This document shows positions 23,949 through 37,600 of a DNA stretch of 64,000 nucleotides, piece by piece (within the stretch, counting starts at the first letter, position 1; each line of letters starts with the position of its first letter). Below the pieces are notes generated by a model. The model made no database searches and was not told the origin of the DNA. It saw nothing but the letters and a program-made list of their open reading frames with translations. The DNA lies in assembly GCA_032158295.1 (NCBI GenBank), contig JASTWB010000040.1:1-64000 (forward strand). The letters run 5' to 3'. This DNA comes from Pycnopodia helianthoides (lineage: Eukaryota; Echinodermata; Asteroidea; Forcipulatida; Asteriidae). A program made the translations under genes and the position numbers.

Positions 23949-25225
23949 CAGTTGAATTGACGGTGCAGAACGATAGATTAAATATCCCCGAAGACCCTTT
24001 TCGCGTGGGAAGAAATCCAATTCCCCAAACCCTGGCTATTATGAGCTTTTTGCGAGATGGTGACGTCATGGTTTTGTCCCGAAAAAGCTCAATATATCCC
24101 AGATAGAGAGTTGCGGACTTGAAAATTATATGGTCAGCATCGGGGAAGGTGCCCGCAAAAAGTGATTGCAGAAATTGGGCTTTCGGCATGGGTCGAATTT
24201 TGTGAATATTGATAAGGGTACTACCTTACAGCTTTTTTAATGGCGAGTCAAAACAAAAAAAGTTGAATTGACGGTGCAGAACGATGGATTAGATATCCCC
24301 GAAGACCCTTTTCGTGTTGGAAAAATGCCAATTCCCCAAACCCTGGAAATTATGAGCTTTTGGCGAGTTGGTGACGTCATGGTTTTGTTCCGAAAAAAGC
24401 TTAATATATCCTAGGATAAGAGAGTTGCGGACTTGAAAATTATATGGTCAGCATCGGGGGAGGTGCCCGCAAAAAGTGATTGCAGAAATTGGGCATTTCG
24501 GCATGGTTCGAATTTTGTGAATATTGATAAGGGTACTACCTTACAGCTTTTTTAATGGCGGGTCAAAACAAAAAGTTGAATTGACGGTGCAGAACGATAG
24601 ACTAGATATCTCCGAAATGCCAATTCCCAAAACCCTGGCAATTGTGAGCTTTTTTGCGAGATGGTGACGTCTTGGTTTTGTCCCGAAAAAGCTCAATATA
24701 TCGAGAGTTGCGGACTTGAAAATTATATGGGCTGCATCAGGGGAGGTGCCCGCAAAGTGTGATTGCAGAAATTGGGCTTTTCGGCGTGGGTCGAATTTTG
24801 TGAATATTGATAAGGGTACTACTACCTTACAGCTTTTTTTTAATGGCGGGTCAAAAAAATTGACGGTGCAGAACGATAGATCAGATATCACCGAAGACCC
24901 TATTCGTGTGGGAAAAATGTCAATTCCCAAAACCCTGGCAATTATGAGCTTTTTGCGAGATGGTGACGTCATGGTTTTGTCCCGAAAAAAAGTTTAATCT
25001 ATCCTAGGATAAGAGAGTTGCGGACTTTAAAATCATTTGGGCAGCATCAGGGGAGGTGCCCGCAAAAAGTGATCACAGAATTTGGGCTTTTCAGCATGGG
25101 TCGAATTTTGTGAATAATCCAAAGTTAATTACCCTACAACTTTTTTAATGGCGGGTCAAAAAACCAAAGTGCGCATTGACCGTTCAGAACGATAGAGTAG
25201 GTATCCCCGAAGACCCTTTCTGTGT
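23949..25225. repeat. Satellite B array 2 (about four units)
   Basis: Units as in array 1, with the array-3-like variant TGACGTCATGGTTTTG. Starts mid-unit and ends at TGTGTGGGCACATGGCCACA (25226-25245), the same breakpoint sequence as at 53555. Confidence 0.9.
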
Positions 25226-26970
25226 GGGCACATGGCCACACTGCGTGCTTAAGAAAATTACACCCTTGGGAAGCCCTACCCAAGTTCTCTCTTCTCGTCC
25301 AAACGCTGTGGCTGTAATGATTTTGCAAGCAAAGTTAGTGGCTGACAGGGTAGGCTTACCCCATGGGCAAAAGCAAAAAATGCCGGAAATCTCAAGACAA
25401 CGCGACATGTCAGGCCGAATAAATTTAAATAAATTAGACCATAACTCATGAACTAAGCACGCTAAAGAGACAACATTTGTACCTGACTCTGCCTTGGTCA
25501 GTCACTCGTCCGAACATCTAACTTTTATGATCCTTGTCTGGCATCTTCAGTCCGGAAATTACAGGCTAGCGGGGGAACTCCGAAGTCCTGGCGAGAGTAC
25601 TTTCAACTGGATTTCTGTACTTCGAGCTGAAACACGAAGTATGCACGTTCAAATCACCCTCACTTCATTGCAGGACTTTTTCAAGCCTACAACCTTGGAA
25701 AGCCCCACCCAAGGGCTCTCTTCACGTCCAAACGCCGTGGCTGTGATGATTTAGCAAGAGACCTGAGTGGCTGAGAGAGTAGGTTTACCCCATGGACAAA
25801 AGCAAAAAGTGCCGGAAATCTCAACACGGCGCGACATGTCAGGCCGAATAATTGCAAGAACATTTTTTAGTTAAGTTTGAGCATAACTTATTAACTAAGC
25901 ATGCTAGAGAGACAAAATTTGTACCTGATTCTGCCTTGGTTAGTCACTCGTCCGAACATTGAACTTTTATGGTCCTTTTCTGGCATCTTCAGACCCCAAA
26001 TCAAAGGCGAGCGGGAGTACTCCGAAGGTCTCGCAAAAGCTTGTTCAACAGGATTGGTGTACTCTCAGCTGAAACACAAAGTATACAAGTTCGATTCAAC
26101 CTCACATCATTGCTGGATTTGTTCAAGCTTTACACCTGTCTATTGGAAAGCCCTTTTCAAGGGCTCGCTTCAAGTTGAAACGCCGTCGCTGTGATGATTT
26201 TTTAAGCGATGCGAGTGGCTGAAAGAGTAGGCCTACCCCCAGGGTAAAAGCAAAAAACGCCGACACGACAAGTCATGCCGAATAATGGCAAGAAATAAAT
26301 TTAGTTAAGTTTCACCATAACTCTTAAACTAAGCATGTTAGAGAGACGAAAATTCAGACTGAAATTCACAGGCGAGCGGGGTTACCTCGAAGGCCTCGCA
26401 AAAGCATGTTCAACTGAGTTTCTGTACTCTCAGAAGAAACACAAAGTATGCAGGTTCAAATTACCCTCACATCATAGCTCGAATTTGTATAGATTTGCAC
26501 CATTGGAAAGCCCCGCCCAAGGGCTCCCTTCAGGTTGAAACGCCGTGGTTGTGATAATTTTGTAAGCAAAGCGAGTGGCTGAGACATTAGGGCTACCCCC
26601 AGGGCAAAATCAAAAACCACCGGCGCCTCATCCCGGCACGACATTGCCATGCCGAATAATGGCAAGAAATAAATGTAGTTAAGTTTGACCATAACTCATG
26701 AACTAAGCATGCTAGTGAGACGAAATTTGTACCTGACTTTGCCTTCCATTGTCCTGCCATCTTTTGAACGTTTTTTTGTTTGTTTACACAGTGCTGTAAT
26801 TAGGAGAAAAACAAAACATGCACGTTCAAATCACCCTTATATTAATATCGATGTATTTTTACAAGTTATATACCTTTTGAAAGCCTGTCACAAGGGCTAT
26901 CTCAAAATGTACATGCTGACCATCACCTTGTGAGTTAAAAGGTGATGATATATTTGCTCTTCCAAATCAT
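25226..26970. repeat. Satellite A' array (paralogue of 53556-54211 plus 57752-58760)
   Basis: About four diverged A-type units marked by CATAACTCATGAACTAAGCA-type blocks near 25440, 25890, 26325 and 26695. The end segment has TTTACACAGTGCTGT and AAGCCTGTCACAAGGGCT, both repeated at 58560-58690. The TTAA at 25871-25874 (TTTAGTTAAGTTTGAGCATA) is the unoccupied counterpart of the insertion site of the transposon at 54212-57751. Non-coding. Confidence 0.88.
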
Positions 26971-28046
26971 ATTGCAAAACAATAATTTATAAAATTCCCA
27001 CCTTGTTAATTAATGGAGAATCATGTATGTAAACTAAAGCTTTAAAGAACGTATGGGGCGATAATTATGTGTAGTTCTTAATAGGAAAGGGGGCGGGGTT
27101 TGTGGTTAAGTTAAAGGGCAAAACCAGAAGGGGAACAGGTGTTGGGAGGGGGTGGGGTCTGGAAAGGATGGTTTGTGTGAAGAGGAGACTGCCAAAAATA
27201 AAACTGGAGTGAAATGCACCGTGGAGCGGGAAATTCGGAACCAGATGCGGTGCTAGCAAAAATAGATTGCCAGCTAGGGAGTGAAGGGAAGACACATGTC
27301 GGTGTGGACTCTGGTAGTAAATCATCCCCTGACTGTTTGGATGTTGCTTTTTGGTGGACGACAAGTGTATCCGTTATCCAAGTACTCAAGGCAATGGTTA
27401 GAACAGAGCTAATTACTTTTTAAATGTTTTTATGTAACCACATGACGGAAAGAGAGGGTCTTTTTTAAGGAAAGGGGGGGGGGGTTGAAAGGGGAAGGGG
27501 TTGTTGGAACTCGCTAAAAAGAGCTTTTGTTCATGTTGGGACGTAGCCACTGAAAATAATTTTATAATATCCATTTATGTGCTTCGGGAGTCCGGCGTTT
27601 ATCGTGTGTCTTTGAAAAAACACTGCTTCTTCGACAAATCTTGTCATGGCCCAAACTGCACTACATTTCGTGCACTGTGTAACAAGGTACAGTAAGCGGA
27701 ATTTTGGCGTTTATGTCTTAGAGGAAACATGTCTGTTATTGTCTGTATTATAGAAATGGAAATAGGCCCAAAATACCATTCTGCGCGTGGTCCATCAGAG
27801 CCAAATAAGAAAATGAAGAAAACATTTTACCGTTTAATGTTTGATATTCTGTTATTTTTTACAAAAATTGTAATGAAACATTGAATAAAGGAAGTGGTGT
27901 ATATTTTTTAAATATATTTTGTTGCATATTTCTGGTGAACAGTCAATCAAAATGTGGGGGGGGGGGGACATCTGATATGCTGTCCCCCCCCAGTCTAAAA
28001 AGTGGGGGGACATGCCCCCCCCCCGTCCCCCGACCATCGACGCCCT
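26971..28046. other. No gene recognised; G-rich stretches
   Basis: 27050-27180 and 27455-27505 are purine/G-rich, including a run of about 12 G near 27475. A 69-codon open frame (27214-27423, plus) has no recognisable domain or splice context and I do not call it. 27500-27940 shows nothing I can support. Confidence 0.5.
27950..28032. repeat. Alternating G-run / C-run repeat
   Basis: Runs of 13 G, 8 C, 6 G and 11-13 C separated by short spacers (ACATCTGATATGCTG and similar). Adjacent G and C runs can form hairpins, and single-strand G runs could form quadruplexes. Homopolymer lengths are unreliable. Confidence 0.8.
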
Positions 28047-28430
28047 TGGTTTCAGGAGAGTGTAACTCAATCAGCTGTCTGTCCTGTGAAATTAAGCTGT
28101 ATTCACTAAAGTCTGTTGTTAGAGTGAAAGCCCTTCTTGAACCCAAACTTATATTTAAAGATAACCCCATTTTGATAATATTGAAGACAGTAAAGCCTCA
28201 TATATTGCAATCAGTGTGCTTCTAAAGCAGGCACAGTAGTCGTCAAGTTTAGACTGACAATTTTCAAATCCATAAGTATGTGTTTATACATGTATAGGTC
28301 AAAATGAGGAAGACAAACCCTTGAGAATTAATCAAATGGAATCAAAGCTAGTTTTTGAAAAATTGTTTTAAATGAACTCCAGCAAATATTACGTTTTCTT
28401 TACTCTCGTTTAAGTAGCTCTTTAACACAA
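28047..28430. repeat. Dispersed repeat, copy 1 (partner 59036-59407)
   Basis: GTGTAACTCAATCAGCTGTC through TTTACTCTCGTTTAAGTAGC aligns with 59036-59407. Here the sequence continues past TTAA (28422-28425) into CACAATTATTTATGAAG. In the partner a transposon starts at that TTAA, so this is its empty site. Confidence 0.85.
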
Positions 28431-28719
28431 TTATTTATGAAGTCACTCGAATTGGGATAATTATACAATAAGTGTTTTCAATCAGCCTTAGTAAGAACGG
28501 ACAATCTCTAGGCCTGTCTGTGAAGTTGTCAACTGATGTGCATTTAAATGTGCTGCATACGTTTTGTAATTGGAGCCTACTGATTTTGTTAATCCTATAT
28601 AAATGTAGGTGCATACAATAAAACTAACATGTGAAAATTTAACTTCAAAAGGTGGTCGCGTTTTTGAGATATTACCGAATAACCGAAGCGAATATTTCCA
28701 TGCAGGAAGAATATTCCCC
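28431..28719. other. No feature seen
   Basis: Interspersed sequence between the repeat copy and the segmental duplication; only short open frames. Confidence 0.55.
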
Positions 28720-29575
28720 ATAGTCTGCAGAAACGCTTCTCAGATATCAATTTTGGGAAATACAAAGTCATATATTTTCCATAACCGTAGTACTTCGTAG
28801 TTAAACGTTTCCCAAAATGCATTATACTACCCAAAGCTGCTGTACTTCTTACCAAGCAAGTTTTTATTGCCATTCATTTTCAGAGTAATTCCCAAACGTG
28901 TGTTGTGCCTTTAAATGGATTTATCTTGAATTCATTTGTTAGTTTTGTTAAACGTATGCAGTTATTTCAACAGGTGGAGTCGGCTCCGTTTCACGGTGAC
29001 CGGAATGCCACATTCCACACTGTTTTGGTACTGGAGTGGTCAACCGATAATTCAGAATACGAACAATACCCATAATATGCATTGGAATCACCAAGTGTAG
29101 GTCACAACACCTACACATTGGTAACGGCAAAACAGCCCAACTCGACCGACAATTTGGGTTGTCAGTATAATATAATTTCTGTGTAAATTAAGGGTGTTTT
29201 TTCTGGAAGTTTCAAACCACAATGTATGGTTTTGTATATAGCATGTCCCATCTTGGCATTTTTTTAAAGCTCATCTCTGTCTTTAGTCATGTACATTTGA
29301 TTATTTCAAGCTAGGCTATTTTGCCATGGAAGTAGGCAAAACAAAATTCATGCCCAAGTAGCGTACACTCAAAAACAGTGTGTCCAATTCCTTCTTCCAT
29401 TGTTTATTCCCAAAATACATGTTTCTTTAAAACTCGAAATAAATGATTTTTTTTAATAAATCGAGCACATCAGTAACCTTCGCCACTCATTTTAGTCAAT
29501 GAAAAAAACAATATGGGCTCAGACGATTTTTCCTACATTTCTAAAGAAGAAAACAAATTCAGGATACCTTGTGAG

Positions 29576-29945
29576 GTTTCCAGACAAAACTGTGCACTTT
29601 AGTCCCACAAGTGTTTATAAACACTCACGTTTTCGATGCCATTTATGAGAACGGTTGTATCCGCCATGCTCCTCCAAACCAACAGACTGATTGAATGAAT
29701 GTAGTATGATTGCTGGTCATAAAGTCACTCCTCATAGCGTATAGTACCTGTTGGAACATCTGGGCTTCCAGACAAAACTGTGCACTTTAGTCCCAAAAGT
29801 GTTGCTAAACACTAACATTTTCGATGCCATTTCCGAGAACGGTTGTATCAGTCATGCTCCTCCACACCATCAGACTGGTTAAATGAATGTAGTAGGATCG
29901 CTGGTCATAAAGTCACTCCTTGTTGCGTATAGTACCCGTTAGAAC
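29576..29945. repeat. 187-bp minisatellite, two copies
   Basis: CCAGACAAAACTGTGCACTT at about 29580 and 29769. Same unit as 11837-12790 but only two copies. Confidence 0.88.
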
Positions 29946-30388
29946 GTTTTGAAGTATGAGACCCTTTTTCCTTTACACAGCACCATGTAATGGTTTACAC
30001 GGTGCTGTAGCGCAATATGCTGCCAATCAAACCAGGAACACAGGGGCGAACCCATCTCTTTACAAGTGCACTGGGTTCTTATACGTGCATTACACAATGC
30101 TACAAACCAAGTGTACATGCAATTACATTGGCATTGTGTCATGCCGTCTTCGTCCTTTTTTTCACGTTACAATTACGTGCAGTAACAATACTGATACTGG
30201 TCTGCCACCTTGATCACTGTCTCATTTTTGCTATAGCATGAAGCCCCGTCGGAGGAGCTTTATAGACCTTTCTATCGTTGATAATTTTAATAATAAAAAC
30301 AAATTTATCTAGCACAGTATTGCCACAAAACCAAATAAAAGACAAAAGTGATTAGCATAATTTTTTTTAAATTACAAAACTACATACT

Positions 30389-30650
30389 TATGGTGGCCCT
30401 GAAGGGCCATCAAACAAAAATATTTACGTGAATAGTTACGTAAATATTCACGATTTCTGCCCCTATTCGCAAATATTCACGTACACATTTGCACTTCAGG
30501 CACAAGTCGTAAATTTTCACGTAACTATTTACGTAAATATTCACGAATATTTACGTTAATATTTACTTGAATATTCACAACTTGTGTTCCAATAGCAAAT
30601 ATTTACGTAAATATTTGCAACTTTGGGCACAACTCGCAAATATTAACGAA
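30389..30650. mobile_element. TACGTA-palindrome element, right end deleted
   Basis: Left terminus TATGGTGGCCCTGAAGGG and several AATATTTACGTAAATATT variants. The right inverted end is missing at the deletion joint. Confidence 0.8.
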
Positions 30651-31654
30651 TTTTGAATGCAACAGTTTGAGAAATGTGTGCTTATTGATGAAATTGAGTG
30701 GTTGACCAGCCTCTTGCTGTTGGCTTCTGCGATATTGAATGAACGTTGCGACCTAATAAATTTGAATTATCTTTATTTGACCACTGAAAGCTAAGGTAAA
30801 CTGTTGAAACTGAAATAGTCTTTTCTTTACTGCTGAATGCTGACGCGATGAAACATTCATTTTAAATGAGTCAGACGTTAAATTGAAGATCTTTTTATTG
30901 AAATTGGCAGGAGGGGCATCTATTGGGGTCAAAACTTATTATGCGATTCTATGCTAACACTGCAATATATGTCCATTGTCTTAACCACGCCGTACACACT
31001 AGTCAGCTAATATGCCATGATATCCTAAGCTGGACCATGCCTTACTTACTAGAGGGGGTTGTCAATCAACAGGGGCCATTGATTTTACAGCCAATCCAAA
31101 CGGGTACCGGACCGGTTATAGCCACTGCCGAAACCGACAATGGACTTTTCCCATGAAATGTGATAATTATACATTCACGCATGCGTACATGGTTTGCAAA
31201 CGCCTTAGAGTTGTGCACTAGGCAGACGCGCAGACGCGTTTGCGTCACGCCACCATCAGTCCCATAGAGAAAGGCGCACAATTCACTCATTTTACTCAGT
31301 CAAGCATTTCACTCCGTAAACATTTGGGTGGATTTAGCATGTCCAAACGGTACATTCTAAACCAAACCGTCTTCTTTTTTTCTTCAAAAAACTATTCTGT
31401 TGTACTTTTACGTGCATATCACTTCTTATGTGTCTCCAAACTACAAGACGATCATCATTAAACTCAACAACAATTTGATAAGTATTTAATGAGTAGTTTA
31501 ATTTTCATACTCACTTTCTTCACCATGTCAATTCTAAAAGCAGATTTTCTCAGAAGAAAACTGTGAATTTCACAGGTATTTACAAAAATGTATAATTTCA
31601 CATCAGGGTAAATCTCTGATCAAAAGAAGTATAATGTTAACATTGCATTTATGA

Positions 31655-34600
31655 ATGTTTTTACACTTTTGACTAGACTAAGTTCGGGATAAATTTCAAA
31701 TTAAATTTTATTTATTTTCAATTTCCAAAAATAGAAACCCTCAAGGGTCTCGAACCCTGAAGCTTTTTCTTCAGAGTCCGAAGTCCTGCCACTGGACCAC
31801 TGCTGCTATTACACTTTTGATTAGACTACGTTCGGGTTAAATTTCAAAACTAATTTTATTTATTTTCAAAATAAGAAAACCTCACAGTGTCTCGAACCCT
31901 GAACCTTTTTTCTTCAGAGTCAGGAGTCCTGCCACTGGACCACTGCTGCTCTTACACTTTTGACTAGACTACGTTCGGGTTAAATTTCAAATTTAAATTT
32001 TATTATTTTCAATTTCCAATAATAAGAAAGCCTACAGGGTCTCGAACCCTGAACCTTTTTCTTCAGAGTCAGGAATCCTGCCACTGCACCACAGCTGCTC
32101 TTACACTTTTTGATTAGACTACGTTCGGGTTAAATTCAAAATTAATTGTATTTATTTTCAAAATAAGAAAACCTCACAGTGTCTCGAACCCTGAACCTTT
32201 TTTCTTCAGAGTCAGGAGTCCTGCCACTGGTCCACTGCTGCTCTTACACTTTTGACTAGACTACGTTCGGGTTAAATTTCAAATTTAGTTGTATTTATTT
32301 TCAATTTCCAAAATAAGAAACCCTACAGGGTCTCGAACCCTGAACCTTTTTCTTCGGAGTCAGGAGTCCTGCCCTGGACCACTGCTGCTCTTACACTTTT
32401 GACTAGACTACGTTCGGGTTTAATTTCAAATTAAAATTGTATTTTTTTCAATTTCCAAAATAAGAAAGCCTACAGGGTCTAGAACCCAAAACCTTTTTCT
32501 TCAGAGTCAGGAGTCCTGCCTCTGGACCACTGCTGCTCTTACACTTTTGACTAGACTACGTTCGGGTTAAATTTCAAATTTTATTTTATTTATTTTCAAT
32601 TTCCAAAATAAGAAACCCCTACAGTCTCTCCAACCCTGAACCTTTTTCTTCAGAGTCAGGAGTCCTGCCTCTGGACCACTGCTGCTCTTACACTTTTGAC
32701 TAGACTACGTTCGGGTTAAATTTCAAATTTAATTGTATTTTTTTCAATTTCCAAAATAAGAAAACCCTACAGGGTCTCGAACCCGGAACCTTTTTCTTCG
32801 GAGTCAGGAGTCCTGCCACTGGACCACTGTTGCTCTTACACTTTTGACTAGACTACGTTCGGGTTAAATTTCAAATTTAATTTATTTATTTTCAATTTCC
32901 AAAATAAGAAACCCTACAGGGTCTCGAACCCTGAACCTTTTTCTTCAGAGTCAGGAGTCCTGCCTACTGGACCACTGCTGCTCTTACACTTTTGACTAGA
33001 CTGCGTCGGGTTAAATTTCAAATTTTATTTTATTTATTTTCAATTTCAAAATAAGAAACCCCTACAGGGTCTCAACCCTGAACCTTTTTCTTCAGAGTCA
33101 GGAGTCCTGCCCTGGACCACTGCTGCTCTTACACTTTTGACTAGACTACGTTCGGGTTAAATTTCAAATTTAATTTGTATTTATTTTCAATTTCCAAAAT
33201 AAGAAACCCCTACAGGGTCTCGAACCCTGAACCTTTTTCTTCGAGTCAGGAGTCCTGCCACTGGACCACTGTGCTCTTACACTTTTGACTAGACTACGTT
33301 CGGGTTAAATTTCAAATTTAATTTTATTTATTTTCAATTTCCAAAAATAAGAAACCCCTACAGGGTCTCTCAGACCCTGAACCTTTTTCTTCGGAGTCAG
33401 GAGTCCTGCCTCTGGACCACTGCTGCTCTTACACTTTTGACTAGACTACGTTCGGGTTAAATTTCAAATTTAAATTTTATTTATTTTCAATTTCCAAAAT
33501 AAGAAACCCTACAGGGTCTCGAACCCTGAACCTTTTTCTTCAGAGTCAGGAGTCCTGCCACTGGACCACTGCTGCTCTTACACTTTTGACTAGACTACGT
33601 TCGGGTTAAATTTCAAATTAAATTTTATTATTTTCAATTTCCAAAATAAGAAACCCCTACAGTGTCTCCAACCCTGAACCTTTTTCTTCAGAGTCAGGAG
33701 TCCTGCCTCTGGACCACTGCTGCTCTTACACTTTTGACTAGACTACGTTCGGGTTTAAATTTCAAATTTAATTGTATTTATTTTCAATTTCCAAAATAAG
33801 AAACCCTACAGGGTCTCGAACCCGAACCTTTTTCTTCGGTCAGGAGTCCTGCCACTGGACCACTGTTGCTCTTACACTTTTGACTAGACTACGTTCGGGT
33901 TAAATTTCAAATTTAAATTTTATTATTTTCAATTTCCAAAATAAGAAAGCCTACAGGGTCTCGAACCCTGAACCTTTTTCTTCAGAGTCAGGAGTCCTGC
34001 CTCTGGACCACTGCTGCTCTTACACTTTTGACTAGACTGCGTTCGGGTTAAATTTCAAATTTATTTTATTTATTTTCAATTTCAAAAAAGAAACCCCTAC
34101 AGGGTCTCCAACCCTGAACACTTTTTTTCAGAGTCAGGAGTCCTGCCTCTGGACCACTGCTGCTCTTACACTTTTGACTAGACTACGTTCGGGTTAAATT
34201 TCAAATTTAATTGTATTTATTTTCAATTTCCAAAATAAGAAACCCCTACAGGGTCTCGAACCCTGAACCTTTTTCTTCAGAGTCAGGAGTCCTGCCACTG
34301 GACCACTGCTTGCTCTTACACTTTTGACTAGACTACGTTCGGGTTAAATTTCAAATTTAATTTTATTTATTTTCAATTTCCAAAATAAAACCTACAGGGT
34401 CTCGAACCTGAACCTTTTTCTTCGAGTCAGGATCCTGCCCTGGACCACTGTGCTCTTACACTTTTGACTAGACTACGTTCGGGTAAATTTCAAATTTAAT
34501 TTTATTTATTTCAATTTCCAAATAAAACCCCTACAGGGCCCTGAACCTTTTTCTTCGGAGTCAGGAGTCCTGCCACTGGACCACTGTTGCTCTTACACTT

Positions 34601-37600
34601 TTGACTAGACTGCGTTCGGGTAAATTTCAAATTTAATTTATTTATTTTCAATTTCCAAAATAAGAAACCCTACAGGGTCTCGAACCCTGAACCTTTTTCT
34701 TCAGAGTCAGGAGTCCTGCCTCTGGACCACTGCTGCTCTTACACTTTTGACTAGACGGTTAAATTTCAAATTTAATTTTTTTTTTCAATTTCCAAAATAA
34801 GAAACCCTACAGGGTCTCGAACCTGAACCTTTTTCTTCAGAGTCAGTAGTCCTGCCACTGGACCACTGTGCTCTTACACTTTTGACTAGACTACGTTCGG
34901 GTTAAATTTAAATTATTTTTATTTATTTCAATTTCCAAATAAGAAACCTACAGGTCTCGAACCCTGAACCTTTTTCTTCAGAGTCAGGAGTCTGCCACGG
35001 ACAACTGCTGCTCTTACACTTTGATAGACTACGTTCGGGTAAATTTCAAATTTATTTTATTTTTTTCAATTTAAAAATAAAAACCCTACAGGGTCTCGAA
35101 CCCTGAACATTTCTTCAGAGTCAGGAGTCCTGCCACTGACCACTGCTGCTCTTACACTTTTGACTAGACTACGTTCGGGTTAAATTTCAAATTTAATTTT
35201 ATTTATTTCATTTCCAAAATAAGAAACCTACAGGGTCTCGAACCCTGAACCTTTTTCTTCAGAGTCAGGAGTCCTGCCACTGGACCATGCTGCTCTTACA
35301 CTTTTGACTAGACTACGTTCGGTTAAATTTCAAATTTAATTTTATTTATTTTCAATTCCAAAAAAAAACCCTACAGGGTCTCGAACCTGAACCTTTTTCT
35401 CGAGTCAGGAGTCTGCACTGGACCACTGCTGCTCTTACACTTTTGACTAGACTCGTTGGTAATTCAATTTTTTTATTTTTTCAATTTCAAAAAGAAACCC
35501 TACAGGGTCTCGAACCTGAACTTTCTTAGAGTCAGAGTCCTGCCACTGGACCACTGCTGCTCTTACACTTTGACTAGACTACGTTCGGGTTAAATTTCAA
35601 ATTTAATTTATTTATTTCATTTCCAAAATAAGAAACCCTACAGGTCTACGAACCCTGAACCTTTTTCTTCAGAGTCAGGAGTCCTGCCACTGGACCACTG
35701 CTGCTCTTACACTTTTGACTAGACTCCGTTTGGGTTAAATTTCATTTTTTTAAATTTTTTATTTTCAATTTCAAAAATAAGAAACCCTACGGGTCTCGAA
35801 CCCTGAACCTTTTCTTCAGAGTAGGAGTCCTGCCACTGGACCTGCTGCTCTTACACTTTTGACTAGACTACGTTCGGGATAAATTTCAAATTTAATTGTA
35901 TTTTTTTTCAATTTCTAAAAAGAGAATCCCTACTGGGTCTCGAACCCTGAACCTTTTTCTTCAGAGTCAGGAGTCCTGCCACTGGACCACTGCTCTCTTA
36001 CACTTTTGACTAGACTACGTTCGGGTTAAATTTCAAATTTAATTTTTCTTATTTTCAATTTCCAAAATAAGAAACCCTACGGGTCTCGAACCCTGAACCT
36101 TTTTCTTCAGAGTCAGGAGTCCTGCCACTGGACCACTGCTGCTCTTACACTTTTGAATAGACTACGTTCGGGTTAAATTTCAAATTTAATTTATTTTATT
36201 TTCAATTTCCAAAATAATAAACCCTACAGGGTCTCGAACCCTGAACCTTTTTCTTCAGAGTCAGTAGTCCTGCCACTGGACCACTGCTGCTCTTACACTT
36301 TTGACTAGACTACGTTCGGGTTAAATTTTTAATTTAATTTTATTTACTTTCAATTTCCAAAATAAGAAACCCTACAGGGTATCGAACCTGAACCTTTTCT
36401 TCAGAGTCAGGAGTCCTGTCACTGGACAACTGCTGCTCTTACACTTTTGACTAGACTACGTTCGGGTTAAATTTCAAATTTAATTTTATTTTTTTTTCAA
36501 TTTCAAAAAGAGAAACCCTACAGGGTCTCGAACCCTGAACCTTTTTCTTCAGAGTCAGGAGTCCTGCCACTGGACCACTGCTGCTCTTACACTTTTGACT
36601 AGACTACGTTCGGGTTAATTTAAATTTAATTTTATTTATTTTCAATTTCCAAAATAAGAAACCCTACAGGGTCTCGAACCCTGAACCTTTTTCTTCAGAG
36701 TCAGGAGTCCTGCCACTGGACCACTGCTGCTCTTACACTTTTGACTAGACTACGTTCGGGTTAAATTTCAAATTTAATTTATTTATTTTCAATTTCAAAA
36801 TAATAAAACCCTACAGGGTCTCGAACCCTGAACCTTTTCTTCAGAGTCAGGAGTCCTGCCACTGGACAACTGCTGCTCTTACACTTTTGACTAGACTACG
36901 TTCGGTTAAATTTCAAATTTAATTTATTTTATTTTCAATTTACCAAAATAAGAACCCTACAGGTCTCGAACCCTGAACCTTTTTTTCGAGTCAGTAGTCC
37001 TGCCACTGGACCACTGCTGCTCTTACACTTTTGACTAGACTACGTTCGGGTTAAATTTCAATTTTTAATTTTTTATTTTTCAATTTCCAAAATAAGAAAC
37101 CCTACAGGGTCTCGAACCCTGAACCTTTTTCTTCAGAGTCAGGAGTCTGCCACTGGACCACTGCTGCTCTTACACTTTTGACTAGACTACGTTCGGGTTA
37201 AATTTCAATTTTATTTATTTTTATTTTCAATTTCCAAAATAAGAAACCCTACAGGGTCTCGAACCTGAACCTTTTTCTTCAGAGTCAGGTAGTCCTGCCA
37301 CTGGACCACTGCTGCTCTTACACTTTTGACTAGACTACGTTCGGGTTAAATTTCAAATTTAATTTTATTTATTTTCAATTTCCAAAATAAGAAACCCTAC
37401 AGGGTCTCGAACCCTGAACCTTTTTCTTCAGAGTCAGGAGTCCTGCCACTGGACCACTGCTGCTCTTACACTTTTGACTAGACTACGTTCGGGTTAAATT
37501 TCAATATTTAATTTATTTTTATTTTCAATTTCCAAAATAAGAAACCCTACAGGGTCTCGAACCCTGAACCTTTTTCTTCAGAGTCAGGAGTCCTGCACCT

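Larger units (their letters stand above)
28720..31647. repeat. Segmental duplication, copy 2 (partner 10946-15617)
   Basis: Direct-orientation copy starting AGTCTGCAGAAACGCTTCTC. It lacks about 1.05 kb of copy 1: at 30645-30655 the TACGTA element joins straight to TTTTGAATGCAACAGTTTGA. It ends at CATTGCATTTATGAA, immediately before the tRNA-like array. No convincing gene. Confidence 0.88.

Noticed and set aside
27214..27423. 69-codon plus-strand frame in the G-rich region.
   Set aside because: No domain, splice signals or repeat support.
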